This document shows, piece after piece, positions 46,346 through 56,280 of a DNA stretch of 64,000 nucleotides; positions within the stretch are counted from its first letter, which is position 1, and each line of letters begins with the position of its first letter. The stretch covers positions 17,249 to 81,248 of the forward strand of contig NZ_AFOZ01000042.1 in assembly GCF_000217915.1 (NCBI RefSeq), read 5' to 3'. The notes beneath the pieces were generated by a model. That model saw nothing but the letters and a program-made list of their open reading frames with translations, had not been told where the DNA came from and did not search any database. Source of the stretch: Shewanella sp. HN-41. GTDB taxonomy: Bacteria; Pseudomonadota; Gammaproteobacteria; Enterobacterales; Shewanellaceae. The position numbers and the translations under genes are program-made.

Positions 46346-46960
46346 ATGCCCGAAGTGCTACAACATCTCATCACCGAAATGACACCTTGGTTGCAGCAAT
46401 ATGGTTATCTGCTGCTGTTTATCGCCATCGCCCTTGAAGGATTTGGTATTCCCACACCGGGGCAATCACTGCTCATTGTCGCCAGCCTATTAGCAGCCAC
46501 AGGGCAAATGTCACTGCCATTGGTATTGATAGTTGCGGCCTGTGGCGCCTTATCCGGCAATAGTTTGGGATATTTATTCGGCTGGCGATTTGGCGATGTG
46601 CTGCTTAAAAAAGGCTGGATAAAGCCGCAACTCGAAGACAAAATCCACGGCATTATCGATCAATATGGTATTGCCGCTTTAGTGTTAAGTCGTTTTATTG
46701 AAGGATTAAAACAATTCATGTTTATCGGCTGCGGTCTAGCTAAAATGCCACTGAAACAATTTGTGATTGGCAATGTGCTGGCCACCAGCATTTGGGTGAC
46801 ACTCTTTGGATTAGGCCCAGTGTTAATCCGCGATGAAATCGCCCCAATGCTGGCGTTTTATCATCAACATCAATATCCCACATGGGCAATAGTGAGCCTG
46901 CTAATTGCCCTTTTACTTATCTTCAGCTGGCGTAAATGGCAGATCAAAAATTCGCAATAA
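46346..46960 (+). CDS. DedA/SNARE-associated family inner-membrane protein
   Basis: A 204-residue integral membrane protein with four to five helices. It has DedA/VTT signatures: IALEGFGIPTPGQSLL near residue 33, GNSLGYLFGWRFGD near 75 and LSRFIEGLKQFMFIGCGLAKM near 120. The last replaces the common RFIPGVR with RFIEGLK. DedA proteins contribute to lipid recycling and membrane-potential maintenance, some transporting undecaprenyl phosphate. Which lipid this one handles is not visible. Confidence 0.9.
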   Translation: MPEVLQHLITEMTPWLQQYGYLLLFIAIALEGFGIPTPGQSLLIVASLLAATGQMSLPLVLIVAACGALSGNSLGYLFGWRFGDVLLKKGWIKPQLEDKIHGIIDQYGIAALVLSRFIEGLKQFMFIGCGLAKMPLKQFVIGNVLATSIWVTLFGLGPVLIRDEIAPMLAFYHQHQYPTWAIVSLLIALLLIFSWRKWQIKNSQ

Positions 46961-47100
46961 TCTGTTTATTAGACATCTTTACGCAAGACTTGCATAAACT
47001 GGCATTGTAACAACTAATCGGCTTGATCGCGTGGATAAAATTTCGCCTAAAGCGGTAAAAAATCAATCAGTTAATATACTGTTCCGTATTCTAAAATCAT

Positions 47101-47112
47101 TACGTTAACGTA
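47101..47112. repeat. 12-bp palindrome upstream of the MCP gene
   Basis: TACGTTAACGTA, a perfect dyad 50 bases before the chemoreceptor start. It could be an operator, or overlap the promoter. Confidence 0.35.
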
Positions 47113-47162
47113 TACTAAACATCAAATACCAAGAAACCTAATATCGAAATAAGGTGTTATAA

Positions 47163-48791
47163 ATGAATGTAATAAAACGTCTGTATTCAGGCTTCGCAGT
47201 ACTGCTATTGATCATGCTTGGTATCACATTCTTTGGCCTGTTCAAAATCAGCATAGCTGATCAAAATTTGACTGAACTGTCCGAGCAAACCGCTGTAGAA
47301 CAACGCCAAGCCATCAACTTCCGTGGTAGCGTGCATGATAGGGCTATTTCTATTAGGGATGTCGTTTTAGCCAAAGATAACGATAAATCAAAATTACACC
47401 AAAATGACATTATTCGTCTTAATGAGTACTACCAGAAAGCGGCACTTGTATTAGATAACATGTACGCAAGAGTGAAACACAGTCCAGAAGAACAAAACCT
47501 GTTACGGTTAATCAAAGAAACCGAGGCGGTAACCTTGTCTTTGACCGAAAACTTACTGGCTATGGTCAACAATGGCCGCCAAGCCGAAGCAACCGATTAT
47601 TTGATTACGACTGTTTCACCTGCATACAGCGAATGGCTTAAGCGAATTAATAAGTTAATCGATTACCAAGAGGAAGCAATACAACATCAGGTTGCCTCCG
47701 CTCGTGAGCAAACAAACAGTTTTCAGTGGATTATGCTCGTTGTGACCACTATTGCGATTATTATTGGCTCCCTTGTGGCTATGAGTACCGTTAATCGATT
47801 AAAAAAACTCGTTGGGGGCGAGCTTGAATATGCGGCTTCTGTGATAAAAGAAATCGCATCCGGTGATTTAACGACACAAGTGAAATTCCATACATCCGAA
47901 AGCATTTTAAGTGCACTTAAAGATTTAACTGACCATATGTCGGGGATCACTAAAAATTCGATAAAAGCGGCCAGCGAGTTACTTGCCGCATCAAATGAGT
48001 TATTACTAACCGCACAGTACAATGAGGAGTTGATAGGTAATCAAAAAGCTGCCACAGAACAAGGTGCAACGGCAATTAATCAAATGTCTTCTACTGTTTC
48101 GGAGGTCGCAAACCACACCAGCGATGCGGCTGTTTTAGCACAAACAGCCATGAATGAATTCACGGCTGGGCAGAATGAAGTGAGTAAAACCCAAGCAAGC
48201 ATTAATAAGCTCGCCGACAAAGTCAGTGAAGCTGCAGACGTTATCAATAATTTATCGGAAGATAGCCGTCAAATTGGTTCAGTATTGGAAGTTATCCAAA
48301 GCATTGCAGAGCAAACTAATTTGCTTGCACTAAATGCCGCAATTGAAGCGGCAAGAGCCGGCGAACAAGGTCGTGGTTTTGCTGTCGTTGCCGATGAGGT
48401 TCGCAATCTAGCACGCCGCACTCAGGAATCCACCGGGCAAATACAAACGGTTATCGGGAAGATGCAAGGCAACTCAATGAACGCCGTTGCAGTGATGAAT
48501 GAAGGTAAAGTTCAGGCTGATACCAGTGTCCAACAAGCCAAATCAGCAGGAGACTCCTTGTATGCAATCAATCTATCTGTCACTAAAATAAGCGATATGA
48601 ACACCCAGATTGCCACCGCAGCGGAAGAACAATCCGTTGTAGCCTCAGAAATCAATCATAACTTTAGTGAGATAACCCATTCAGCTTCGCTCGCAGAGGA
48701 ACAAGCCAGTAAAATTACCATTGCAAGTAAAAAGCTTGAGGTGCTGGCAAAAACCTTAGAGCAAAATGTTAAACAGTTTAGAACGGCATAA
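47163..48791 (+). CDS. Methyl-accepting chemotaxis protein with 4HB sensor domain
   Basis: A 542-residue chemoreceptor. TM1 (about 10-30), a periplasmic four-helix-bundle domain (about 32-190) containing the conserved [21 protein letters not shown]2 (about 190-210), and a HAMP region precede a long cytoplasmic coiled coil. The signalling tip is [20 protein letters not shown], then [30 protein letters not shown]. No C-terminal NWETF pentapeptide is present. The ligand is unknown; 4HB domains bind amino acids or small organics. It stands alone. Confidence 0.95.
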   Translation: MNVIKRLYSGFAVLLLIMLGITFFGLFKISIADQNLTELSEQTAVEQRQAINFRGSVHDRAISIRDVVLAKDNDKSKLHQNDIIRLNEYYQKAALVLDNMYARVKHSPEEQNLLRLIKETEAVTLSLTENLLAMVNNGRQAEATDYLITTVSPAYSEWLKRINKLIDYQEEAIQHQVASAREQTNSFQWIMLVVTTIAIIIGSLVAMSTVNRLKKLVGGELEYAASVIKEIASGDLTTQVKFHTSESILSALKDLTDHMSGITKNSIKAASELLAASNELLLTAQYNEELIGNQKAATEQGATAINQMSSTVSEVANHTSDAAVLAQTAMNEFTAGQNEVSKTQASINKLADKVSEAADVINNLSEDSRQIGSVLEVIQSIAEQTNLLALNAAIEAARAGEQGRGFAVVADEVRNLARRTQESTGQIQTVIGKMQGNSMNAVAVMNEGKVQADTSVQQAKSAGDSLYAINLSVTKISDMNTQIATAAEEQSVVASEINHNFSEITHSASLAEEQASKITIASKKLEVLAKTLEQNVKQFRTA

Positions 48792-48804
48792 TCTCGTTCA
48801 AACG

Positions 48805-48845
48805 ACCACCAGATTGACAGATAACGTCAAGTACAATCTGGTGGT
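48805..48845. terminator. Possible hairpin terminator between MCP and the hydrolase gene
   Basis: 12-bp perfect stem ACCACCAGATTG / CAATCTGGTGGT with a 17-base loop between convergent genes. No strong T tract on either side, so termination is uncertain. Confidence 0.4.
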
Positions 48846-48934
48846 TATTCGCACTATATTTGAGTGATTAGGCTCTTTCCTTAGATGACTAAAATGTCTT
48901 TAGTCTCAGGTTGAGATTCAATACTGCCCTCAAG

Positions 48935-50299
48935 CTATGGCTGTAGTTCTGGTTCAGAATCACTGATTGGTGCTGATGGCTCTTCGGAGATAGATGACTC
49001 ACCTTGCTTAGAGCCTGAACTTTGCTGATTCGGTAAAGGCTCGACAATAACAACGGGCTCTTCTGGCACTGCCACTTCACCTTCAGCTGGAGCTGCAGTA
49101 TCAGACTCTGACGCTAGGGTGCCGAGATCTTGGTTAGCAGGACTCTCAACCGCATGTTTAGGCAGTTGATTTCGATACAAATCAATCATCCCCATCACCT
49201 CGGATAGGGCCTTGGCATGGTCCGGCGTTAAGATACCATTATGCCCAGAGACGATTTCATCCGACACCGCCAGCACCCACACGGCCTGCATATTGGCATC
49301 GGGACAGGTTTGTACGGTACGACGAGCCTGCAGGCGAGCACGGATCTTCCAGCCCGAATAGGGTAAGGTCATCATACAACCGGGAATTTGATCGTGGGCC
49401 ATTAAGGCTGACGGCATCTTAATGGGGGTATCACAGTTCCCCGCGGAACATTTATCAATATCGTGGGTAATGGCCCAAGAGTTACCCACAGCACGCTCGC
49501 CGTCTTTGATGTAGTTAAAGGCTTCTTTTACCGCAAAGTCACCCTTTGACTGTAATACCACCATGCTCGGCTTTTGCCTATCTAAGCTCACCAATGTATC
49601 GAGTGGTTTATACTCCCTCGCGGGCACAGCAGGATTTAACAACAAGAATAAATTCGGATTATCCTGCTCCTTATCTATGGCGGCTTTGATGCGATCTTTA
49701 CTGGCATGCAAAACAACCGCTCCACCAAGGCTATGACCAATCACGGTATAACGCAGCAGTTTATGCTCCGCCACTAAGCCATCAAGCTTATCAAGCAGTT
49801 GGGATAAACCCGTTTTCCCGATGCGTTTAGCGACCCGTTTACGCTGCAAGATGGTTGGAAAATCCAGTGGCTCAATCCAACTGGTTGCATCATCTGAACC
49901 ATCTAACCAAAAAGGGTCGTATTTATCGCCACGCCAGCCTATGTATAAACCGAGCAAGTTACGCTGGGAGTCAGACGCCGCCATCTGTCGATAAAACTGT
50001 TCGAAGGCGACATAGTTTTCATCCTTTGGGTTAGCACTATGGTGCCAACCATGGACAAAAATCAGCAACTCGGGGGCAGTGTCAGTATTGGACTGTAAAA
50101 TTCGCGCCTGTAAGCCTTGCCATTGCCCATCATTATGGGGTTGACCTTGATCATTAAATTCAATCACATGCAGATTTTGCTTGGCAGTATCAGGGCCGGG
50201 AATGTGATAGGCTTGGTCAGGAATAAAAGGAAGCAAAACACAAAGAGATAACAACATCAAAAACAGTAACTTGTACTGAGTAAACTTTTTAAGGCTCAT
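48935..50299 (-). CDS. Alpha/beta hydrolase (lipase/esterase-like), membrane anchored
   Basis: A 454-residue protein. An N-terminal hydrophobic segment (about 11-27) acts as signal anchor. The hydrolase core has LLIFVHGWHHSANP (oxyanion loop), the serine motif VIGHSLGGAVVLHAS (about residue 190) and a probable catalytic His toward the C-terminus (GHNGILT). The final ~75 residues are acidic, Pro/Ser/Glu-rich and of low complexity (PAEGEVAVPEEPVVIVEP), likely a disordered tail. Substrate unknown. Confidence 0.85.
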   Translation of the reverse strand: MSLKKFTQYKLLFLMLLSLCVLLPFIPDQAYHIPGPDTAKQNLHVIEFNDQGQPHNDGQWQGLQARILQSNTDTAPELLIFVHGWHHSANPKDENYVAFEQFYRQMAASDSQRNLLGLYIGWRGDKYDPFWLDGSDDATSWIEPLDFPTILQRKRVAKRIGKTGLSQLLDKLDGLVAEHKLLRYTVIGHSLGGAVVLHASKDRIKAAIDKEQDNPNLFLLLNPAVPAREYKPLDTLVSLDRQKPSMVVLQSKGDFAVKEAFNYIKDGERAVGNSWAITHDIDKCSAGNCDTPIKMPSALMAHDQIPGCMMTLPYSGWKIRARLQARRTVQTCPDANMQAVWVLAVSDEIVSGHNGILTPDHAKALSEVMGMIDLYRNQLPKHAVESPANQDLGTLASESDTAAPAEGEVAVPEEPVVIVEPLPNQQSSGSKQGESSISEEPSAPISDSEPELQP

Positions 50300-50435
50300 T
50301 TATAACAACATAATTAACGGCCAGACTAGGCCAAAATAGACACGCTGAAAGGGGCTAACAGCAAAATTGACCAAATTATACGCTAACCCCATTGGCCCAG
50401 CTAGTGCCTAATTGGCTTTCATCGCAACGAAAAAC

Positions 50436-51476
50436 TTAACGCCAAGTATCGGGGAGCGTCACTTGGCTCCAGAGATCTTGGCATAAGGGCTGACTATGGT
50501 GCCAATCGCCGCCACGGATCCATTTGACAAGCGTATCCCCCACTTGAGGATAGGCAATGGGGTTAGGCGATGCCGTTTTAAGCCAACGCTTTACCACGTT
50601 AATATCGAGACTCATCATGCTATCTCCAACGCCCAATAGCTGTAGTGCGGCGACATTAGACAGTTGCTCAAACTGACCAATGAGTGGTTTGACTAAGAGT
50701 TTTTTACCTAAGGTTAATGCTTCACTGGCAAGCTCAAAGCCAGCATTGCCTATCACACCTCCGCAGCTGGCAAGATGTTGCTTAAAGCCGTCACGATTAA
50801 AACCATGCCACTTGATATGTTCGGCAACTTGCCCCTTCGGTTGTTGGCTGTGATACACCAAAAACTGATAATCACTAAAGGATTTGAGGAAGTCCGCAAT
50901 CACATCCGCATCTTCAAAGGGTAAATAAACCAAGATCTGGTGCGTGTGCTCGATAGGGCTGGCATCAACCTCGACAAAGGGGGGCAGTATGGGGAAACCA
51001 AAGTGATGCCAATGGCACCCCAGCGCCACATCCACGGGCGCGAAGTAATTGAGCAATAACTCATTAAACCAAGTGCTACCGAGTTTGGGGACAGGGTGAG
51101 TTAACGCCGCCTGATGGCTAATGCCAATCGAAGGCACACCCTGGCGCCGCGCAGCCCAAGCCGATACGGGTTCAAAGTCATTTAACACTAAGTCATAACA
51201 ACTTAAATCGAGGGCTTGGATATCTTTAAATAACGACAATGACAGATTTTGCCGCACCGTTTGTGGTACATTTACACGCCCTGAGTGGGTCGCAAATGTC
51301 ATCCCCGCCTGCACGCGATAATCGCCAAAACATTCCATATCGAAAAACTGCTCAGGCTTACGGCCAGAAAATAAAAAATCTACTTTTATATCATTTTTTA
51401 TCAGTGACTTAGCCATCACACGCGCACGACTTAAATGGCCATTCCCAGTGCCTTGAACTCCGTAGAGTATTCGCAT
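50436..51476 (-). CDS. MJ1255/VC2487-type glycosyltransferase
   Basis: A 346-residue protein of the MJ1255/VC2487 family, GT-B fold and related to UDP-glycosyltransferases. N-terminal GVQGTGNGHLSRARVMAKSL is the family signature. Others are LNDFEPVSAWAARRQGVPSIG and the C-terminal donor site GVIGNAGFELASEALTLGKKLL with LLVKPLIGQFEQLSNV. The acceptor is not established for this family. It precedes the PAP2 gene on the same strand in position only; the PAP2 gene lies upstream, ~70 bases away, so they may share a transcript. A role in lipid glycosylation is plausible but unproven. Confidence 0.85.
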   Translation of the reverse strand: MRILYGVQGTGNGHLSRARVMAKSLIKNDIKVDFLFSGRKPEQFFDMECFGDYRVQAGMTFATHSGRVNVPQTVRQNLSLSLFKDIQALDLSCYDLVLNDFEPVSAWAARRQGVPSIGISHQAALTHPVPKLGSTWFNELLLNYFAPVDVALGCHWHHFGFPILPPFVEVDASPIEHTHQILVYLPFEDADVIADFLKSFSDYQFLVYHSQQPKGQVAEHIKWHGFNRDGFKQHLASCGGVIGNAGFELASEALTLGKKLLVKPLIGQFEQLSNVAALQLLGVGDSMMSLDINVVKRWLKTASPNPIAYPQVGDTLVKWIRGGDWHHSQPLCQDLWSQVTLPDTWR

Positions 51477-51545
51477 TGCTTATCCTTTAATCTATGGATT
51501 GTGGAGAGTTCAACAAATGAGATACAAGAGTTAATCCAAACTGAG

Positions 51546-52058
51546 CTAAATGACGGGATAAACCAAGCATACGGCTCCAGTACCTAATAAAGCGCCAGCC
51601 ACGATATCTAAGGGGTAATGCACACCAAGGCAGATACGCGAGCAACCTATACCAAGGGCCCATACATATGCGACAGGGGCTACAGCGGGATAAACCTGTG
51701 CCACGCTCGTTGCCATCACAAAGGCGGCGGCCGTATGTCCCGACGGTAAGCTGAAACGATCCGATGGCTCAAAGCCACTTTCAAACCCTGCCAACCCATG
51801 ACAGGGCCTTATACGGCGGATGCTATTTTTCAATAACAAATACAAAGGTAACTCGACCAAAAAACTCGCTAACATCAGATTGAATAACATCTGCCCTTGG
51901 GTATGCGTCAACATCAAACCCAGCGAAAGATACAAATACACATGGCCATCGCCGCTCGCAGACACTCGCTTTGCATGGGCATATAAACCGTGGTGCTGCG
52001 TGAAGCTCACAATATGCAAAAACATTCGCTTATCTAAGTCTGCAACGTAACTCAACAT
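51546..52058 (-). CDS. PAP2-family membrane phosphatase
   Basis: A 170-residue membrane protein with the three phosphatidic-acid-phosphatase motifs: KNSIRRIRP (KxxxxxxRP, about 82), SLPSGHTAAAF (PSGH, about 107) and SRICLGVHYPLDIVAG (SRxxxxxHxxxD, about 145). It probably dephosphorylates a lipid phosphate such as undecaprenyl pyrophosphate or phosphatidate on the periplasmic face. Located upstream of the glycosyltransferase gene. A CTGGTATACCAG palindrome lies just before its start. Confidence 0.9.
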   Translation of the reverse strand: MLSYVADLDKRMFLHIVSFTQHHGLYAHAKRVSASGDGHVYLYLSLGLMLTHTQGQMLFNLMLASFLVELPLYLLLKNSIRRIRPCHGLAGFESGFEPSDRFSLPSGHTAAAFVMATSVAQVYPAVAPVAYVWALGIGCSRICLGVHYPLDIVAGALLGTGAVCLVYPVI

Positions 52059-52417
52059 AGAACAGGCTCCTTACTGGTATACCAGCGAGTTTTACTGCGA
52101 TGTTAATCTGTGCACTCTCTCGACAACGCTTAGCAGACTTGGCTTTAATGCGATCTATTCTTCAAACCCAAGGCTACTATTCACGATTGAATTTGTTTAT
52201 TTAACTCATGGTCAGATGGTGTGAGACTAAGAAATGGCTATGACGCCTAAGTGACATCTGGCCTAAAGTTTTATGACAGTCGCAATGACGAATACAGGGT
52301 TGTCAGGCAGATGATGGCAAGTGAAGCTGAAGAAAGGCTAAAAATATTGAGGAAGCCATTGTGCTGCCCGAGTTAGGATCAGAGCAACACAATGGATAAG
52401 GTCCAAGCTAAGGGCGA
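52059..52417. other. Intergenic region with two inverted repeats
   Basis: 359 bases between minus-strand genes. Perfect palindrome CTGGTATACCAG (about 52074-52085) directly upstream of the PAP2 gene, and an inverted repeat CCATTGTG...CACAATGG (about 52356-52394) near the end of the YgjV-like gene that could end its transcript. No gene is supported. Confidence 0.4.
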
Positions 52418-52651
52418 CTAACTCGCCTTAGCGCGGTAAATTTTGGTCAAATGGTAAATATTAATACAGGCAACAAACGCATTCATTCCGGCAACTGGCC
52501 AAGCCGAAATGAACACACCATAGATCACAAACAAGGTACAGCCCACAAAGTTCAACCATCTTAACCAGATGATATTCTTCATCATTAATGAGATAGCCAC
52601 CATGACAGAGGCAAAATAACCAATAATTTCAATCGTGTTTACAGCTTCCAT
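52418..52651 (-). CDS. Small YgjV-like inner-membrane protein
   Basis: A 77-residue membrane protein of the YgjV family with three hydrophobic helices (EIIGYFASVMVAISLMM; WLRWLNFVGCTLFVIYGVFI; WPVAGMNAFVACINIYHL). The pattern resembles the half-SWEET/PQ-loop-like small proteins, where dimers make a carrier. The ATG at 52651 with GAGAGG seven bases upstream is preferred over the GTG at 52657. Substrate unknown. Confidence 0.75.
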   Translation of the reverse strand: MEAVNTIEIIGYFASVMVAISLMMKNIIWLRWLNFVGCTLFVIYGVFISAWPVAGMNAFVACINIYHLTKIYRAKAS

Positions 52652-52976
52652 AGGCACCTCTCAAAGGCCCTCTACCGTCCATAAGCATAACGGGGGGTCC
52701 TTGCCCCTAAAGCAAATTTAGTTACGTAAGTTAATTTAAACTTGGGATATAATATCAAAACGCGCAACAGAGTTGTAATAAAAAACCGTTATTTAATGAC
52801 TAATATCAAGTTTTGAGCACTAATTTCGATCCTGTTACGAAAAAATATTACAGACTGTGTTAACCAGCCAGCGGCAACAATACCGTGATAGATAACACTT
52901 TTCTTTTCATGGATCCCTTTTATACTGGCGTAAACTCGCTAAACTGTACGCAACGCGGATCAATAGGAGTGTAAAT
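52652..52976. other. Intergenic region between the YgjV-like gene and rraA
   Basis: 325 bases, AT-rich in the middle, holding the divergent promoters. A promoter-like TATAAT (GGGATATAATATC, near 52745) is visible on the plus strand. No ORF or RNA gene is recognised. Confidence 0.4.
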
Positions 52977-53462
52977 ATGGAATACAACACCTCAGAACTA
53001 TGTGACATGTACTTAGATGTCGTAGATGTAGTCGAGCCCATGTTCAGTAACTACGGTGGTTGTAGCTCTTTTGGCGGTTCTATTAGCACCATTAAGTGCT
53101 TTGAAGACAACGGCCTAATCACCGAGGTCCTACAAGAGGATGGCCAAGGTAAAGTCTTACTGGTCGATGGTGGTGGCTCATTGCGCCGCGCACTCATCGA
53201 TGGTGCTATTGCAGAACTTGCGGTCAGCAACAATTGGGAAGGCATTATCATTTACGGCTCTGTGCGCGATGTGGATGCATTGGAAGAGTTGGACATTGGT
53301 ATTCAAGCGCTTGCTTCTATCCCCGTGGGCGCCGATGGCAACTCAGTGGGCGAAGTGGAAATTCCGGTCAATTTTGGCGGTGTGACTTTCCTACCTGGCG
53401 ATCATATCTATGCCGATAACACGGGCATTATCCTGTCGCCTGAGCCACTCGATATTGAATAA
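52977..53462 (+). CDS. rraA: Ribonuclease E activity regulator RraA
   Basis: A 161-residue cytoplasmic protein that forms a trimer and inhibits RNase E by binding its C-terminal scaffold. It has the family features [21 protein letters not shown] at the start (split), [38 protein letters not shown] and [13 protein letters not shown]. Length equals E. coli RraA (161). AATAGGAGTGTAAAT precedes the ATG. Alone, with its own terminator. Related aldolase-like family members are longer and differ at the active site, so RraA is preferred. Confidence 0.95.
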   Translation: MEYNTSELCDMYLDVVDVVEPMFSNYGGCSSFGGSISTIKCFEDNGLITEVLQEDGQGKVLLVDGGGSLRRALIDGAIAELAVSNNWEGIIIYGSVRDVDALEELDIGIQALASIPVGADGNSVGEVEIPVNFGGVTFLPGDHIYADNTGIILSPEPLDIE

Positions 53463-53483
53463 GTAAAAAAGATATGACAAGAA

Positions 53484-53506
53484 AGCCAGCTAAGCTGGCT
53501 TTTTTA
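53484..53506 (+). terminator. Terminator of rraA
   Basis: 7-bp stem AGCCAGC / GCTGGCT with loop TAA, followed by six T. The same stem sequence appears in the rRNA terminator near 63.9 kb. Confidence 0.88.
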
Positions 53507-53593
53507 TTATCTATTTCACCTTTATTAGCATTGAACAATCGCCCTAGCCTGCGCCACAATAAGTAGTCTCTGGTCCTATAAGAATAATCCCCT

Positions 53594-54658
53594 ATGCCCG
53601 AATTTATCCCTTTTACCCATGCAGACATTGCCACCCTAGTCAGCCCTAGAACTGGCGAGACTAAGCTTGGCCAATGCGTGCATCTTGCCAATAACGAACA
53701 CTCGCTCGAGATCATACTCGCCACGGCAAAGGCCCACGGTGCGGCTTTTGCTATTGTCGGCGTTGGCGAGGACATAGGCCCACGGGCAAACTTAGGTCGT
53801 GGTGGTGCCACCGATGCCTTTACCACCAGCATGCGCCAATGGCTCAATCTGCAATCGAATCGATTTTTGTCTGGCGCCGAATGTCTAGTGTTAGGCCAAG
53901 TTAACACCGTAGATCTACAGCAACAAACCGCGAGCGATCCAGCAGACAATACTGATGTCACCTTAGATGAATTACGCGATGCGGTGGAGCAACTAGATAA
54001 GCGCGTGATCCGCATCGTCAGTGCTATCTTAAAGGCGGGCTTAGAACCCATACTCATCGGCGGCGGCCACAACAATGCCTATGGATTATTGATGGCGACC
54101 TCAGCCCATTACCAGCGCCAAGTTGCGGCGGTGAATCTCGATCCCCATTCGGATTTTCGCCTGCTCGAAGGTCGCCATAGCGGCAATGGTTTTAGCTATG
54201 CCGCCGATCATGGTGCCTTAGGGTTTTATCATGTACTCGGTTTGCACGAGTTAAAAAACAGCGAAGCCAATTTAACTCAGCTGACTGAGTTTGGTGGCTC
54301 TTGGCATAGCCTGCAACAGATTTGGGTTCGCCGCGAAATAAGTCTAAGCCAGGCCTTGCTTGAGATTGCTGCAAAACTCAACGAGACAGGTTTACCTGTA
54401 GGTTTAGAGCTAGATGTCGATGCCATCGCCAAAATGCCCAGTAGTGCTTCTACGGCAGCTGGCGTGCCACTGCTCGATGCGGCTCACTATGTCAGTTACA
54501 TCGCCCGCCACTGCCCATGTGCTTATTTGCATTTGGCCGAGGCTGCGCCAAGTTGCCACGAAGCGGGACTTGAAGCCGGTTTTAGGGATGTAGGTCAGAG
54601 TCTAAGCGAGCTTATCTATGCATATGTGCAAGCTCGTATGCCGTTTTTGGCGCAATAA
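53594..54658 (+). CDS. Arginase/formimidoylglutamase-family metallohydrolase
   Basis: A 354-residue protein of the ureohydrolase superfamily. The Mn ligands are present: PILIGGGHNNAYG (His), VNLDPHSDFR (DxHxD), and GLELDVDAIA, where the usual SxDxDxxDP is altered but both aspartates remain. HSGNGFSYA matches the substrate loop. The long N-terminal part (about 1-125) resembles HutG-like formimidoylglutamases. No other hut gene is near, so the true substrate (formimidoylglutamate, agmatine, arginine or another guanidine) is unresolved. Located between rraA and ubiE. Confidence 0.8.
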   Translation: MPEFIPFTHADIATLVSPRTGETKLGQCVHLANNEHSLEIILATAKAHGAAFAIVGVGEDIGPRANLGRGGATDAFTTSMRQWLNLQSNRFLSGAECLVLGQVNTVDLQQQTASDPADNTDVTLDELRDAVEQLDKRVIRIVSAILKAGLEPILIGGGHNNAYGLLMATSAHYQRQVAAVNLDPHSDFRLLEGRHSGNGFSYAADHGALGFYHVLGLHELKNSEANLTQLTEFGGSWHSLQQIWVRREISLSQALLEIAAKLNETGLPVGLELDVDAIAKMPSSASTAAGVPLLDAAHYVSYIARHCPCAYLHLAEAAPSCHEAGLEAGFRDVGQSLSELIYAYVQARMPFLAQ

Positions 54659-54904
54659 CTGAGCATCAGTTATCCATGACTCGGCGCTAAGCTATTCACC
54701 AAATCCTGATATTGTGCTCTAATGCCAGTCCATTTTATGTGGTCGACGAGCACTCAACTCAAGGACTTATAGAAAGCGACTGAAACTAACGCATTCAAGT
54801 GAGTTTACTAGCTCGATCACAGAGTGATAGATCAAAGATTCAGCAAATGCAGGCGATGGCTTACACTCGCAACTAATACATTGCAAAACAATAGGAACAC
54901 ATTG

Positions 54905-55660
54905 ATGTCTGAGGGCGAATCTAGAAGTACCCACTTTGGTTACAAAACCGTTGAGGCCGATAAGAAGGCCGATCTCGTTGCGGGCGTGTTTCATTCAGTC
55001 GCCGCAAAATACGACATTATGAATGATGTGATGTCCTTCGGTATTCACCGTTTTTGGAAGCGTTACACCATTGAAGTGTCAGGTGCTCGTCCTGGAATGA
55101 AAGTGCTCGATTTAGCCGGTGGTACCGGTGACTTAACCGCCAAATTCTCCCATCTTGTGGGTGACAAGGGCGAAGTCGTGTTAGCCGATATCAACGATTC
55201 AATGCTTAAAGTTGGCCGCACTAAACTGCGTGACCGCGGTATTGTAAATAATGTCAGCTATGTGCAGGCCAATGCTGAAGCACTACCATTCCCAGACAAC
55301 CATTTCGATATCATTACTATCGCCTTTGGTCTACGTAATGTGACCGATAAAGATGCCGCGCTACGCTCAATGAACCGCGTACTCAAGCCCGGTGGCAAGT
55401 TGTTAGTGTTAGAGTTTTCGAAGCCTCAGCATGAAATCATGCGTAAAGTGTATGATTTATATAGCTTCAAAGTCTTACCTAAGATGGGCGAACTTATCAC
55501 TAAAGATGCGGACAGCTACGAGTATTTAGCCGAGTCGATTCGTATGCATCCAGATCAAGACACCCTGAAGCAAATGATGGTGGACGCAGGCTTTGAACAG
55601 GTCGATTACACCAATATGACCGACGGTATCGTCGCCCTGCATCGTGGTTATAAATTCTAA
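54905..55660 (+). CDS. ubiE: Ubiquinone/menaquinone methyltransferase UbiE
   Basis: A 251-residue SAM-dependent C-methyltransferase acting on demethylmenaquinone and 2-polyprenyl-6-methoxy-1,4-benzoquinol. The ATG at 54905 gives the expected [21 protein letters not shown] start; the longer frame to 54824 is not supported. Motifs are [21 protein letters not shown], the SAM site [42 protein letters not shown] and [12 protein letters not shown]. It heads ubiE-ubiJ-ubiB; the stop overlaps the ubiJ start by one base. Confidence 0.97.
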   Translation: MSEGESRSTHFGYKTVEADKKADLVAGVFHSVAAKYDIMNDVMSFGIHRFWKRYTIEVSGARPGMKVLDLAGGTGDLTAKFSHLVGDKGEVVLADINDSMLKVGRTKLRDRGIVNNVSYVQANAEALPFPDNHFDIITIAFGLRNVTDKDAALRSMNRVLKPGGKLLVLEFSKPQHEIMRKVYDLYSFKVLPKMGELITKDADSYEYLAESIRMHPDQDTLKQMMVDAGFEQVDYTNMTDGIVALHRGYKF

Positions 55661-56280
55661 TGATGCCGCAGGAAGTTGTGCTACTGGCCTGCGCCGCAAT
55701 GGAAATGGGGCTGAAAAAACTTCAGACCCAAGCGGGCGATGACTATCCACGCCAGCGCCAGTTGCATGGTAAAGTATTTCGCATTCAATTGTCGCAGCTT
55801 AGCTGGCCAATCTATTTGGTGTTTGCCAAAGAGATCCAAGTGCTCAGCCGCTATGAAGGGGATGTCGATGTCAGCCTGCACGCCGATGTGACCACTTTAT
55901 ATCGCGTGACCGAAGGGGCTAACCTGACAGAGCTAATCAAGCAGGATAAGCTCAAGCTTGAGGGCGATCTCAATTTATTACAAAGCTTTAGCCAATATCT
56001 ACGTGGCATCGAGTTCGACTTTGCCGAGCCGATATCCCGCTATTTAGGGGACGCCCCGACCCACAGACTCATCAGCGCCAGCCATCAGGCAAAAGGTTTT
56101 GCCCTTGATGTTTTACGCCAAACCCGCTCCCATTTAGGTCAGCTTGCAGTTGAAGAATATCGCCTCGCGCCGCACCAAATTGAATTAGTCCATTTTCGCG
56201 ATAAAGTGGATGATTTAGTGACCGACACCCAAGCGCTTGAACAACGGATTACCCAATTAAGAGATCAAATTAAGCTATGA
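55660..56280 (+). CDS. ubiJ: Ubiquinone biosynthesis accessory factor UbiJ
   Basis: A 206-residue cytoplasmic SCP2-domain protein that assembles the aerobic Ubi complex with UbiK. SCP2-like features are [46 protein letters not shown] and EYLRGIEF-like sequence. The C-terminal third is helical ([28 protein letters not shown]), typical for UbiJ. Start overlaps ubiE (TAATG) and stop overlaps ubiB (ATGA), a fully coupled operon as in E. coli. Confidence 0.93.
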   Translation: MMPQEVVLLACAAMEMGLKKLQTQAGDDYPRQRQLHGKVFRIQLSQLSWPIYLVFAKEIQVLSRYEGDVDVSLHADVTTLYRVTEGANLTELIKQDKLKLEGDLNLLQSFSQYLRGIEFDFAEPISRYLGDAPTHRLISASHQAKGFALDVLRQTRSHLGQLAVEEYRLAPHQIELVHFRDKVDDLVTDTQALEQRITQLRDQIKL

